NCBI RefSeq assembly: GCF_002878395.1
Contig: NW_025856049.1
Location: forward strand, 556,379-620,378
Length of the DNA: 64,000 nt
Reading direction: 5' to 3'
Origin: Capsicum annuum
Lineage: Eukaryota; Streptophyta; Magnoliopsida; Solanales; Solanaceae
Shown: positions 48,886-60,859 of the stretch, piece after piece
How the letters are laid out: every line of letters starts with the position of its first letter
How positions within the stretch are numbered: the first letter of the stretch is position 1
Position numbers and translations under genes: made by a program
Notes under the pieces: generated by a model
Databases searched by the model: none
What the model was told of the DNA's origin: nothing
Seen by the model: only the letters and a program-made list of their open reading frames with translations

Positions 48886-49057
48886 GTATGTGTAATTCCT
48901 TACCATTTTGTTTTTTGTCATTGATAAAGGAAGATTGTAAATTCCTTAATATCTGTATTTTCTATCTTAAAGGTAAGAGTAGTGATGTTTAAATTCTAAT
49001 TGTGCTAGTAAAGGCCCTGTCCTGTCATTCGAGTATGAATGATCCTAAGGAGGAGTA

Positions 49058-51216
49058 TGTAAAGCCTCGAGTTTTTGGTCCTTGAAATTTTTCTGAGTCT
49101 GAGCTCACTGCCTTAACTATGACTTACCCTACGAGTCATAGGGTGTATTGGCAGGTCATGAGACCCTAGTCATAAGATGTCCAGAAAATGGTGTTGAAGT
49201 TACTGTCCTGAGTACGACTTAACGGTACTCATAATAAGTCATTGGGATAGGTCGTAACCAAATCATGTAAGTTTGTGGAATGATTCTACTCTAAGTATGA
49301 GTGTCTCACTATGATCCACAATGATTTGTTACGAGTCGTGGGGTGTAAATATTAAAGTGTCTAGTGTATATCCTAAATAAGTTCTGTATTGATTACGAAT
49401 AGGACCGACGAGTCGTAGGGTCCTATTATGATTCATGTGGCTGAGTCATGAGGTCAGCAATGTAGGGTGCTTTGGTGGTTCTACCCTATTTATGACTTGT
49501 GGTGATGATTCATAAGTAGCGGTTATGAGTCGGTGGTTGACTCGTAGACAAAGGCGGCACTTTTTAGCTTTTAAGTTAAGGGCTTTCTAGACATTTTCCC
49601 TCTTACCCAAATTTAAACCCACATCTTATAACCTCTTTACGGTGTTATTAACACTCAGAAATCAATCCAAGTAACTTCTCAAACATTCCAAAAGGCTCTC
49701 TAAATTCCCTCAAGCAAGTAAAGATATGGTTTATTCAAGTTGATCATCTAAGTGATCTAGAGATAAATTCTCTCTGCGAAACTTGAAATTTTGGGCATGT
49801 AACTCTACCCTTAAACTTAATATCTCTATTACATGAAATTTCACGATTATTTATGTGATTAAAAGTAAGGGTTTTGACATGATCTAGTGGTTTTGACATG
49901 AATGGTCAATTAATTGTTTTCCCATGGTTTTATTGTACATTACGCATTTTTAACTACGGTTTTGGACTTGTGGGTGCATGGGTATGATGAATGAACTTGG
50001 GAATTGGGATTTTCCCTAAACCTGTGACTTTTGAGGTGATTATGGTCCCAACCCCACCTTATGAAATTGTTGTAGTTATGAGAAATTTAGCAATTTAACT
50101 ATTCTTAAACTATTGCATTATGATGTTAATCAAACCTTGTGGGTTGGTATTTTTGAAAGTTACTGCATAATTGAACCTAGAGGATTGTGATTTCCCAATT
50201 AATGACATTGTTTTTGCATATTAATGATACTGTGTAAGTGTAGTTGGTATGACGATTCAAATAATGTGTTCCTAAATGTAAATTATGATTGAATGAACGA
50301 AATTGTGTGTTAAATTTTGTTCATTGGGCTTTAAAGATGACTGTGTAGCTGAGTCATGAAAGTTGATGTCTTGAGGGACAAACACTGGAAATTACGGTTA
50401 CCGATGCTGGGGTCTATATGACTGGGTGGTTCAAGTCCCCCTTATTATTAATATCTTATAATTAGGATGTTCGAGTCCTGCACATCTTAGTACATGATTT
50501 TATGCTCGTGTCAGATTGACATGCTGGGAGATTCAAGTCTCCCAAAGTGCATATGCATATTCTCTGGTTCATGTGGCCACACGTACTGGGGCCCTACTAG
50601 CTGAGAGAGTGTTGGGCATATATAGCACATGGGTGCCTTACGTGTTATGACGGTTGAGCTACACAATCTAGGTTAAAGTCTTAAAGTGCATGTTAAACTT
50701 TATTTCCTATCCCGGCATGTGATATATATATATATATGTATGTATATCTATTTGATTATGTGCATTGGATTTTGAATGAGTTTGAAACTGTTGATCATGG
50801 TGTTATGTTATCCTTAACCCTAGGTTACATGCTAGTGTTCACCCCGCTAACCATCTACGTACGTGTATCCCCATGCGATGCAGGAATTGGCATACTTCTA
50901 CCTCTGTTGCTCAGTGATTTACATTCGGGATCAAATCGATAGTTGACAATGAAGTGGTGAGGTTCCATATATCAAAACTCAACATTTCATGCTTTGGTTA
51001 CTTGTGTTTTAGATTACTAGACTTTTTTTTGCTATTGTTGGGGTGCATGTCCCAACTTTTCAGTGATATTTAGTTTTGGTTCTTAGTTTTGAAGGCTTTG
51101 GTTGGACTATTGTAGATCTGGGTTATGATAGTCAGATGTTTTGGTCGATTTTCGATCGATAGACTATAGACATGTTTTTATTAGCTTTGAGCTTACCTTT
51201 ATGGTATCTTGTTATA
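49058..51216 (+). repeat. Element D 3' LTR, truncated
   Basis: It begins tgtaaagcctcgagttt and follows the 5' LTR up to the phrase atggtatcttgttata. The last about 130 bp are missing. The U3 block is at 49,100-49,560. Hairpin-like copies are at 50,424, 50,464 and 50,526. The cttataac word is at 49,625. Confidence 0.82.
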
Positions 51217-51520
51217 GTCTATCTCAGGCTACATTCTCAACAGCTAGTGTAGGCATTATTATTAGAGTCGATGTTGGGTGGATACTACTGCTCTAGAGGA
51301 ACATGTGTTCACCATCTGCAAAATAAGAATAAAGGAGTTAGATACAAATTTGGATCAACAAATACCAATTGGAATCAGGTAGCAGCATGAAAGAAAGAAT
51401 GAAAGGTATTGTGTTTCTTAAAGCCCTGTATCCTCTCGAAGAAAAGTACAGATGTCTCTTTATCATTTCCTAAAACAATATTAGTCCTATTCTTGTACAA
51501 CACCATCTATGAACCCAATG

Positions 51521-51532
51521 CCCTGATACTAT
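51521..51532 (-). other. Fragment F primer-binding site (decayed)
   Basis: The plus strand reads gccctgatacta, so the minus strand is TAGTATCAGGGC. This has two mismatches to TGGTATCAGAGC, immediately beside the LTR start. Confidence 0.55.
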
Positions 51533-52251
51533 TTTGTCACAATCCAAACTATCATGATTTGCACCATTCTTAAACTAAGGTGGGAGAACCATACTTAACC
51601 CAACCCTCACTTAACAAAGTGTTACATTCACATTCACCTTATACTAACTTCATTATTAACAAGTTCTAAAATTCCATTATTAATTATACAATCAAAATAG
51701 CAAACCAACAAAATAATTAAGTCACTAATAGAGCGTGAAAATCCTCTATTTATTGCATCCTCGGGACCTAAAGTCACCATGCAAGCACACTAAGAATGCT
51801 CAAGTTTGTATCTAAAAGATTTTCTAAAATATAGAATAAAACAAAAGAGTGTCTTCGTTTCAAAGAAAGAGACATGAACAACAAACTAAAGATCCAAAGG
51901 ATGCTTGGCCATAGTGCTCACCCTTAAATCGAAATTTGGAAATGCTGGCTAGAGCCGAGGTTTCATCTCAAATGATGGAACTCACTCTACACGTAACAAA
52001 AAGAAGAGCACATGTGGCATCAATATATCAACAAGTACAAGTTGGCATCATAGGCTGACTCAACTCAAAGACATCATCATATTTCGGATGCTTCACTTAG
52101 GGGAAATATATACTCATATTTATGTATGTTTATTTTTATACATTTAAATAAAAAATTGTGTCATAGTATATGAATATAATTGAACATTCAATACACATGA
52201 ATGAGTGTGTGAATGTATGATGTCTGAATTATCTCTTTCTCTTCTCAATGT

Positions 52252-52364
52252 TATCAACATCATCAACAATATCATGAACATTGTGATTTCTATATCATCA
52301 TCATCATTAATAATAATACCATGATTTCAATATCATCATTATTATCTCATCATCATCATCAATA
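52252..52364. repeat. Imperfect ATC/ATT trinucleotide repeat
   Basis: Repeated atc, att and aac units with interruptions, inside the fragment F LTR. Confidence 0.85.
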
Positions 52365-53398
52365 TGTTCGAATATGCAAATACAGTCAGTTATCACAAGT
52401 AGTGCTCAAAAGAAATCACATATAAAATTTCATGTATAAGCATAGAGTCAAGCAAGTCTAATTCCAACAATAATAACCTGCCTGGATTCCTGGCTCAAAA
52501 CACTTTTAGGACACAAGCTTGACTTTTCTTTTTATTTCACCTTGTTCTTGATCTATAGCAACAAGGTTACATAGTTAATTCAATAATTTCATCCCCTTTT
52601 AATCACTAGGGATCAACAATCAACAATTTTAACCATAAAATTGTCCTAGTTCGTCATCTTAGAGTTTTATATCTCTTAAATCTCATGAACCCTACTTTAT
52701 TTTGTATGAACAACCATGATTCAACTTTAATTAGAGTTTTTAAACACCCGAGAATCATTATCTATTGATTTTATACTCATTCCCACCAATTTATATTAAG
52801 TTCATAAATTAAGGTTAAATCCTAATTTCCACCATGAATAAGTTTTCTAATGATTTTGAATGATTCTAAGAAATAATTCAAGTTTAGAATGGGAGGAACT
52901 TACTTCCAAAGATGAAAACTTTTGAAAAATCACATCTTTCATAGAGAAAAGGCTTGTTTTTCAAAACGTGGGTAATGAAAATATATTTCTAGTTTAAATT
53001 ATAATACATTTTACAACTGTAGAGGTTAAGTTACCATTGCATCAGTTCTCAATGATAGCAGGCTAGTGCTGTAGTGGTACCTTTTCCCTTTGCAGCTGCG
53101 TCAAGGTAGAATCTCGGGGCCTCTCCCTAATTGTTTCCATTTTACAAAACATTCCTTGAGAAGCAACATTGCAAGCCTATCCTTTCACTATAAACTCTAT
53201 AACCAGAGTTTAATAACTCTATTTTTCATGCTCGAAGTTACTTTAGTTTTCTAAAGTTGTTATCTATATAAAATTCAAGTAAACTAACCCATCAACGCTC
53301 ATATTGCCCTAAAAACTCGCCTAATACTAGGCTAGCCCTAAATTTCTTAAAAATTACCTAAGGAAAGATGATGAAGTTTTACCCCTTATTTTAGCATA

Positions 53399-54420
53399 AT
53401 TATGACCTGGATTGTCATAGGTATTAATGTTGATCTCTTAACTAAGCACTAAAGTTCACAAGTAGGTTCTCTCAAACACTCATCTATACTATCATGACCA
53501 ATCCAAAACCTCAATTTGATAGCTTATTTCTAAGATCTACTAATAAAAAATATCAAGCTAGTAATTTTTTATCATTATCCCTCACCCTTATTCCCTTTCA
53601 CAAGAAAGATAAAGAATCTAAAGTTAACTATAGTTTGCAACCTTTAATTGTAAGTTGAAATGTGGAATAATGATAAAACTCATAATAAATAATCTAGAAA
53701 ATTAAATAATTACTGTGCATGAATTTATCAATACTCAATTATCACACACTTGCAAGTTGGGAAAATTAGCCAAGAAGAATAAAATATAAAGAAATTATAC
53801 CATCATGTGCACCCAAATCTGCCATTATATTGAACTATCCATAAGAAATCATTCATTTACAATTTTGAAAAGAAATATAAAAGTTAATCACAACTTTAGG
53901 GTTTGATTAAAAATTTTCAGATCTTAAAATTATGCAAAATATAAGATTTAAAGTCAAAAAAATCTATTGATAGCTGATGCAAATCAGAGATAACATATTT
54001 ACAAAACTGCCATTAAACTACTTTTAGCGACAGAGAAAGAATCATCGAACTCATCAGTGATACACTGAACATGCCCAGCAATATCGAACTAACTTAGATC
54101 TTTGAGCTTTTGCTATTTGAGTCTGATGAGTTTGGCAAAAGAAACTCATCACTACCAAACTTGTCAGTGATACATCAAACTTCATAGTTGCTCGTCGAAC
54201 TACTATTTTCAAAACCTAAACAAAATGCTTCTTTTAACGATAGAACTTTCACTTTGGTAATGCACCAAGAGGTTAGGCGATGTGCTCAACTACTATGGCG
54301 ATTCTACTTCCATATTTAGCTAATTTTATCTTTATGTTTTGTTTCTTTGGCTTCATTGGTTTTCTTTTACCCTAAAAAATTAACATTAAAACTAGCTCAA
54401 AATAGTATTGAGGACTTGGT
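53399..54420 (-). repeat. Fragment H: minus-oriented LTR-like piece
   Basis: It begins attatgacctggattgtcat, similar to the start of the B-family LTRs. It ends with a word block at 54,000-54,310 in which catcgaact / cagtgatacac / gtcagtgatacatc-type words recur. No interior is attached. Both limits are uncertain. Confidence 0.35.
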
Positions 54421-56368
54421 TTCTTACCATTTCTAAGCTAAAAGTGTCATCACTTTTATCTAAGATACTAATTTTGGTGATGTTGTATGTTTACTTACTA
54501 TGTCATCTTTTTCATCTTCTTAGTATGTCTAAATAAGAATGCAATATATTATATTGAAGTGGCGTCGATGTATAATGAGATAAGAGTATTACCCCCTTGG
54601 ACATACACCTAAAAACCATTAATCTTAGCAACACTTTTGTAACATTTCTCATTGTGTTTTATTTGAGTTTTGTGTTTTGACTACTTTAACCTTTCTTATT
54701 ATTACTTCACATCATTTATAAGTCGTAAAAATAGTTTGCACTATTCCTGAAGTATTTAGGAGGGATTTATATCAGTTTGTAATTTTGAATAGCCTTTAAG
54801 GTGATATAGTTGAATTTGATTAATATTTTATAATCCGAGCATTTTATGGTGATTTTTTAAAGTTTCATTAGATCCAAAACATCCATTTTAGATTAGTTGC
54901 ATAGTTGGTTTGGTCCCGAGGCCCTATTGTGATTTTTGAGTGTCTAGTTAAAATACTAATTCATTGACCAAGATGAGATTTTGGGGGTAAATTATTTATA
55001 ATGATTTCCTTTTGAAAATCTAATAATTCCATTAATTGTGGAATTTTTTTATGATCGTTTGCTCTATTGGTTCATGTTTATAAGGTTCTGGATGAGCTCC
55101 GAGAGTCAAAATCAATTTCTAAAAATTGTTGATGTTGGTAAACTACTAAAGCGGTCATCTACCCAGCGATAATTGTTCTACTAAAGTGCTAATATGTCAG
55201 CTAAAGTGGTTATGAAGCCACTAAAGTGATGTCTCTATGTATAAATATGGGGCAAATTTTGGGTTCATATTTTTGACATGGGATCTAGGAAGCTCTTTGA
55301 GGTGATTCTTGATACATTTTTCTTGTATAATCACTGAATATGTGATTACCTTTACTTTTCTCATTTTTCACGATTGTGATCCATAAAGTTGAATTTTGAA
55401 ATTTTAAGTTATGAAATCAAAAGTTCTTAATTTAGAGGTCGGTTTGGAATTAGTTTTTTCATTGGTTTTTGAGATCAAGATCCTTGTATAATGGATAATA
55501 ATTTTGAAAAATGTCATCCAAAATTATCCACGTCAGATATTAGAGATTTGATATTTTAATATAAAGTAAAATATTTATATTTTGATAATTTCTAACTCGA
55601 TTTCAAGTCAATTTTCATTGGATTTTTAGATTTATAATCCTTAAAGTATGGAAAACATAATTCTTTACAAAAATTTTAGTTCCATATTTTTATTTTTTTG
55701 GGTCAATTTTTGAAATGTATTTAGACCCAGAACCAATGTATATCAATATAGGTATTTTTGGTCTTGTATTTATGTGTAGATGTTATATTGATTAGATTGG
55801 ACATATTTGGTGGTGATTTGAGAAATTAAAGCTTATGGTTGGTCCTTTGGATTGTTTTTTACTTTACAGATCTTTTTTAAGGTATGTTGAGATGTACCTT
55901 GACTCTTTTCTGAGGTGTTTATGTGTTATGTCCTTATTTTCTTGTGTTTTGTGTTTCACTAAGTGAATAGAGGTTCCTTTTAGATGAGATAGCCAGCAAC
56001 TCTGCGGGTACCAGAGTCTACTGATGGGTTGAATTAATTAAATGGATATCTTGCTTCTTTTCTCTATTTTTTTATAGTTTTATGGTTGATTTTACATAGG
56101 TGACATATTGATATTAAGTAATTGATAGTGGGCATCTATTTAATAGCTTGAACCACGTTTAGTGGATTTTGACAGAATGATTGGGGTTTAGTAACTATTT
56201 AAGGGATAATTATGTTAGTATATTGTTTGATGAAATTATTGGATTAAGTAAACACTTATATCAATAAATTTGTAGCAATTGATGTAATTATTGGGGTTTA
56301 GTAATCTCTTGGATTTTGTTAGATGATAGTATAGTTAAGTAGTTAAGGATGTAATCTTGGCGTAGTTA
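54421..56368 (+). repeat. Plus-oriented LTR interrupted by element G
   Basis: A word block at 55,140-55,240 repeats ctactaaagcggt / ctaaagtgct / cactaaagtgatg. It is followed by a ttgggttcatatttttgac leader typical of these LTRs, and by AT-rich R-U5-like sequence. It continues to the target site of element G (agtta at 56,364-56,368). No genes. Confidence 0.4.
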
Positions 56369-58608
56369 TGACACGACCCGACCCTGGGCCTTGTCGTAAT
56401 AGGCATCTCAAGTCCAACCAGGACTAGTAACTGCTCCCTGTAACCCAACCCAACCACCTATATCTAGCTGTAGATGGGCTGAATTTCAAACATATAACAA
56501 GATAACGTTATTTTTCTCATTAAAACTCTTGGATAGGGTTACAACCGTGACCGACCCAATTGAGTCCAACCGTACCTCACCACTACCCAACCATTCCAAA
56601 CCAAACCATAGAACATAAACCAAAGGGAATACCAAAATATAATATGAAAATCAATCCCAAAATGTAGTAGGATGGAACAGTGAATCATGTCCGATGATGC
56701 CAACCTCAATATCAATACCAATGCTAAGGCTGACACTTTTATTGATCCCGTCCATACCAACCCCCAAAAGTACCACAAAGCCTCTATACAAAAAAGTAAC
56801 AAATCCGATTGGGACATGCCTTCAACAATGGCCCAAACCAAAATCCAAAATAAAAGAAAAATGTCTAAAGAAATCCATAACATAAAATGATTCCTTCCAA
56901 AATGATGGAAGCTCACCACTTCAGTCCAAATGTTGATACCGATTTGCATGCTAAACAGGAGGAGTAGAATGGTTGGTTCCTTCATAGCATGGGAATAGAG
57001 CCGCCAACAGATGGGGTTATTGAGTGACCTCTATCATGAATCTCATGATAAAGATAAAATAATGTCATTCATAAAACCAAGTAAAAGAATCCATAATGCA
57101 TACAACCATACATATATAAGTGCCGTGAAAGGGGACCGGGTTTAGCAGGAACTTAAAACCTTTACGTGGGATGTATAGCTTTTCCGTCGTAACCAACCAC
57201 TGGCCATATGGGTTCAGCTCCCCTTGCTGAAAAGGCCCAGTGTATGTAGCCATATGACCGGCGAATATCCCATGGGATGACTAGAAGATCCCCTAATATA
57301 AAATGTGACACACGCACATGGTCATCAAGACCCCTTATATCGGCAAATATGAGTTTCCAATTTTGGTCCCCCTGGGACCGCCACCTTCCGCGGCTTAGCT
57401 AAACACCCCACCATTAATGCCCAATTAAATCATTTTCAAACAATCCATTTACCATTTATTACTCAAGGCCAATATTGGTGGTATCGTCATATCACCCCTT
57501 ACTTGCAAGTAATATGCATAGCCAAACCATTTAACTTTAGGGAACCTTATGTTCTCCACAAGCATAACCATTTAGCCTTTAGCCTTTTCAAACCATTTAA
57601 ACCGTGCATAAATCCTTTGTCCAGTTTAAAACATGCAAGAGTTCCATTAAAAAAAGTCAATGCAATGAACATATCTTTATAAGCATTTTATCAAACACCT
57701 TGGGGGCATAATATAACCCTAACCAATTCAAAAGACCATTGAGCCATTACCATCCAATCCAATTGTCCAAAACCACCATTAATACATGTAATAGCATAAT
57801 TAAAACCATAACCAAGCATTCAATATAAAAACCACTAATAATAGTTGAAAACCATAATCGTGAAATAGTAAAACCATAAAATCAATCATATAAACCATGC
57901 CTTCAGTTGAAATTACAATGAGAAAGAGAATCATGCCTTTTACTGAAGAATCGATGGAAGGAAATCACCAATACAAGCCCCAAAGCAATCCGTAAGATGA
58001 AATCCTAGCCTTTTTCCCCAAAAGCTCTTGACAAAATTATGGAGTGTTTTGGAATAGTTTCTAAGTTTTAATGAATAAAATATTACGGTAAATAACCTCC
58101 TCGGTGTATTAGAAGTTGTGGATCCTAGTTAGGATAAGTAGAGAAATGTCCAGAATACCCCCACATAAATCCCTTAAAAAACTGTCACAGGGATACGACT
58201 GACCAAAATGAGTCTTACCCTCCTATACAATCGGTATCAACTGCTCGTATCCAAGCCTCAACCCTTGGATGAAACATTGTCTAGTATAAGACTCATCTAA
58301 CCAAGTCGTATCCATAGCGTATGATCTGTACCCATAATCCATATGCCTGACAGAATAAAATACTAGGAGGATAAAACACTGCCTACCTTTCGAGTCACTG
58401 GTACGACTCATACCAAACCCTTACGGCGTACACCTCCAAGTCATACCCATTTCAGTGACCAAAACCATCCCACCAACTAATATTGGCCAGCATACGACAG
58501 GACCATACTACTCGTACCCCAGCATACGGCTCATACCCATAAGTCGTATGGGGTCCAGAGAATAGATTTTCGGGAAATCTTCTAAGGGACAAAACCCAAG
58601 ATATTTCA
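56369..58608 (-). repeat. Element G 3' LTR
   Basis: It begins tgacacgacccgaccc and ends caagatatttca on the plus strand, 2,240 bp. The U3 block at 58,190-58,560 repeats tacgact / ctcgtat / gtatgag words, like element E. Bright homology to 63,528-64,000 confirms the pair. Confidence 0.85.
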
Positions 58609-58859
58609 ATCTCCCATACTAGGAACATTCATCCCTGAATGATGGACAAGGTAAGGGTAACTACACTCAGAGTCATTTGCATTATCAAATATCCCTTCAA
58701 CAAAGTTTGAAAATAAAGAGGCAAAGATGTTAATCTTTCCTGTAACAAACTCAGAAAATAAAGATGTGTTCAACACACATACTTTTTGCATGAATCCCAG
58801 GATCAGAAAACAAATGAAGATACTTGGACTTTATCGTTCCATCATAGAACCTTAACTGA

Positions 58860-59250
58860 AGCAACATCCTTTGTTCATAACCCACAAACTTGCCTGTCGA
58901 ATATCTCAATCGAGACATCTTCATAAGATAGAGAGTCCAAAATACCCAATCCTTCTAAAGTAGTAATTGAAGAAGGATCACCAAGACACTTTATCAAAAT
59001 AGAAACATGAAAGATCGGATGAACCAAACATAAGCTAGATGGCAACTCCAACTCATAAGAACCATTGCCAACTCTCCGCAAAATCACATAAGGACAAACA
59101 TATCGAGGATTGGGTTTCCCCTTTTTGCCAAACTGCACCACTCCCTTCATCGAGAAACCTTGAGGAAACCCTACCCCGTACCTCAAACTCCAAGTCTCTA
59201 TGCTTAACATCTGCATAGGACTTTGGGCGACTTCTAGCAGCTTTAAGCCT
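58860..59250 (-). pseudogene. Element G GPY/F module and shortened chromodomain
   Basis: Reads VVQFGKKGKPNPRYVCPYVI, then YELELPSSLCLVHPIFHVSI, ILDSLSYEDVSIEIFDRQV, a stop, and TKDVASVKVL. The following W-x-N-D-K leads directly into the SKYLHLF tail. The EEATWE part of the chromodomain is lost by a deletion of about 40 bp. The remaining fold is unlikely to bind histone tails. Confidence 0.7.
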
Positions 59251-59276
59251 ATCTAGAATCACCTAAACCTTCTTCA

Positions 59277-60110
59277 TCACCTGATAAACCATATCCCAAC
59301 CAAATATGTCCACTTTTCCAAGCACAAACAACCCAATAGGAGATCTACACCTCCTACCATACAATGCCTCAAAAGGAGCCATGCCAATACTCGAATGATA
59401 GCTATTGTTGTAAGCAAACTCCACCAAAGGTAGATGATAAACCTAATTGCCACCATAGTCATTCACACAGGCCTGAAGCATATCTTCCAATATCTGAATA
59501 GTTCTCTCCGCTTACCCATCCAACTGTGGATGAAAAGTAGTACTCAGACTCACCTTAGTCCCCAACCCTTTCTGAAAAGACCATAAAAAATGAGATATAA
59601 ATTGCATACCATGATTAGAGATAATTGAATAGGTACCCCATGCAGCTTTAAAACCTTCTAAAGATACAACTATGTATAATCCTCTACCAAAAAGGTAGTC
59701 CACACCAGCAAGAAATGCACGAACTTAATTATCCTATCCACGATGACCGAAATTGAATCATACTAATTCCAAGATCGAGAAAGACAAGTGATAAAGTCCA
59801 TATTGATCACTTCCCACTTCCATTTGGGCAAATCAATTTATTTATACAACCTTCCTGGCCTCATGTGCTTAATATTAAGATATTGACACATCATGCACTT
59901 GGCTACGTAATCAGCCACATCCCTCTTCATGTCATTCCACCAGTATATCTCTTTCAGATTATGATACAACTTAGCTGAGCTGGGATGAACAACATAGCGT
60001 GACTCATGCACCTTAGCAAAAACCCTTTGTTCTAGCCCGTCGACATTAGGAACACACAACCTCCCTTGGTACCATAAAGTACCATCACCACTAATCTCAA
60101 ACACCACTAC
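59277..60110 (-). pseudogene. Element G integrase core
   Basis: The HHCC module is visible in 60,107-59,838: the segment VVHPSSAKLYHNLKEIYWWN, then VAKCMMCQ. The first Asp is kept in ISVIVDRIIKF (about 59,740). The second Asp is Asn in IISNHGMQFISHF (plus 59,605-59,640). HPQLDG follows at about 59,515. The Glu region ERTIQILEDML lies near 59,480 after a stop. It ends with the VGIWFI-type segment at 59,280. Confidence 0.75.
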
Positions 60111-60244
60111 CTTTTACCCACCAATGCCACTCTTGATTTTCACCAATTCTCGTTTGTCTTCCTACACATGAGCCAAACACCCCATAGATAACCTATTAAG
60201 AGCATCAAAACCCATATTAGCCTTACCTGGGTGGTAGTGAAAAC

Positions 60245-60593
60245 TCATATCATAATCCTTAAGAAGCTTAAGTCACATCCTCTACCTAAGATTAAGCTCT
60301 TTCTGAGTGAACATGTACTGAGGACTCTTGTGATTAGAAAATATATCCACGTGAAGACTATACAAATAATGCCACCATATTTTAAAAGCAAACACAACCG
60401 CCAATAACGCCAAATCATGAGTAGGATAATTCCTCTCATCTACCTTCAAATGCTTGGAAGCATACGTAATCACCTTTTCATTCTGCATCAAAACATAACC
60501 AAGCCGTACCCAAGATGCATCACAATAAACCATAAACCCCTCATTGCCTTCCGATAAGGTTAGCATTGGAGCCAAAGTCAACTTATCCTTCAA
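60245..60593 (-). pseudogene. Element G RNase H
   Basis: An open stretch with LTLSEGNEGFMVYCDASWVR, then ASKHLKVDERNYPTHDLALL, AFKIWWHYLYSLHVDIFSNH and FTQKELNLR. The TDH Asp position reads SNH, so Asp to Asn. The Glu of LEL reads LAL, Glu to Ala. Confidence 0.78.
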
Positions 60594-60859
60594 CTTCTCA
60601 AAACTCCCTTCACAAGTATCCTACTAAGAAAACTTAACCTTCTTTTAAGTCAACTTAGTCAAAGAAGCAGCTATCAAAGAAAAGCTTTACACAAACCACC
60701 TATAATACTCGCCTAAGCCTAAAAAGCTCCGTATATTAGATGGAGTTATGGGACTAGGCCACTTCTTCACCACAGCAACCTTCTGCGGATCCACCATGAT
60801 CCTTTTACAAGAAATAATATGGCCCAAAAAATTGCATTTAACAAAAACTCAAACTTAGA

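Larger units (their letters stand above)
32604..51216 (+). mobile_element. Element D: Ty3/gypsy chromovirus split by element E
   Basis: A plus-strand element with 5' LTR 32,604-34,906, PBS 34,911-34,923, leader, gag start at 35,117, element E inserted at 35,232-44,586, then the rest of gag, PR, RT, RNase H, INT and chromodomain (44,592-48,885), PPT, and 3' LTR from 49,058. The 3' LTR is cut at about 51,216, where fragment F begins, so no target duplication can be tested. The two D LTRs show more visible differences than those of A, and pol has lost several blocks by deletion. D must be older than E. Confidence 0.85.
51217..53398 (-). mobile_element. Fragment F: 5' end of a minus-strand gypsy element of the B family
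   Basis: From the right, this consists of a 5' LTR (51,535 to about 53,398), a decayed PBS (51,521-51,532) and a short leader/gag-start piece (51,217-51,520). The LTR starts tgtcacaatccaaac and aligns with element B. The rest of the element is absent, and the left edge abuts the truncated D LTR. The U3 word block is at 53,030-53,120. An (ATC) repeat is at 52,252-52,364. The right end is approximate. Confidence 0.55.

Noticed and set aside
58223..58411. Minus-strand frame rich in Asp/Tyr/Ser
   Set aside because: It lies wholly in the U3 word-repeat block of element G. Low-complexity by-product.
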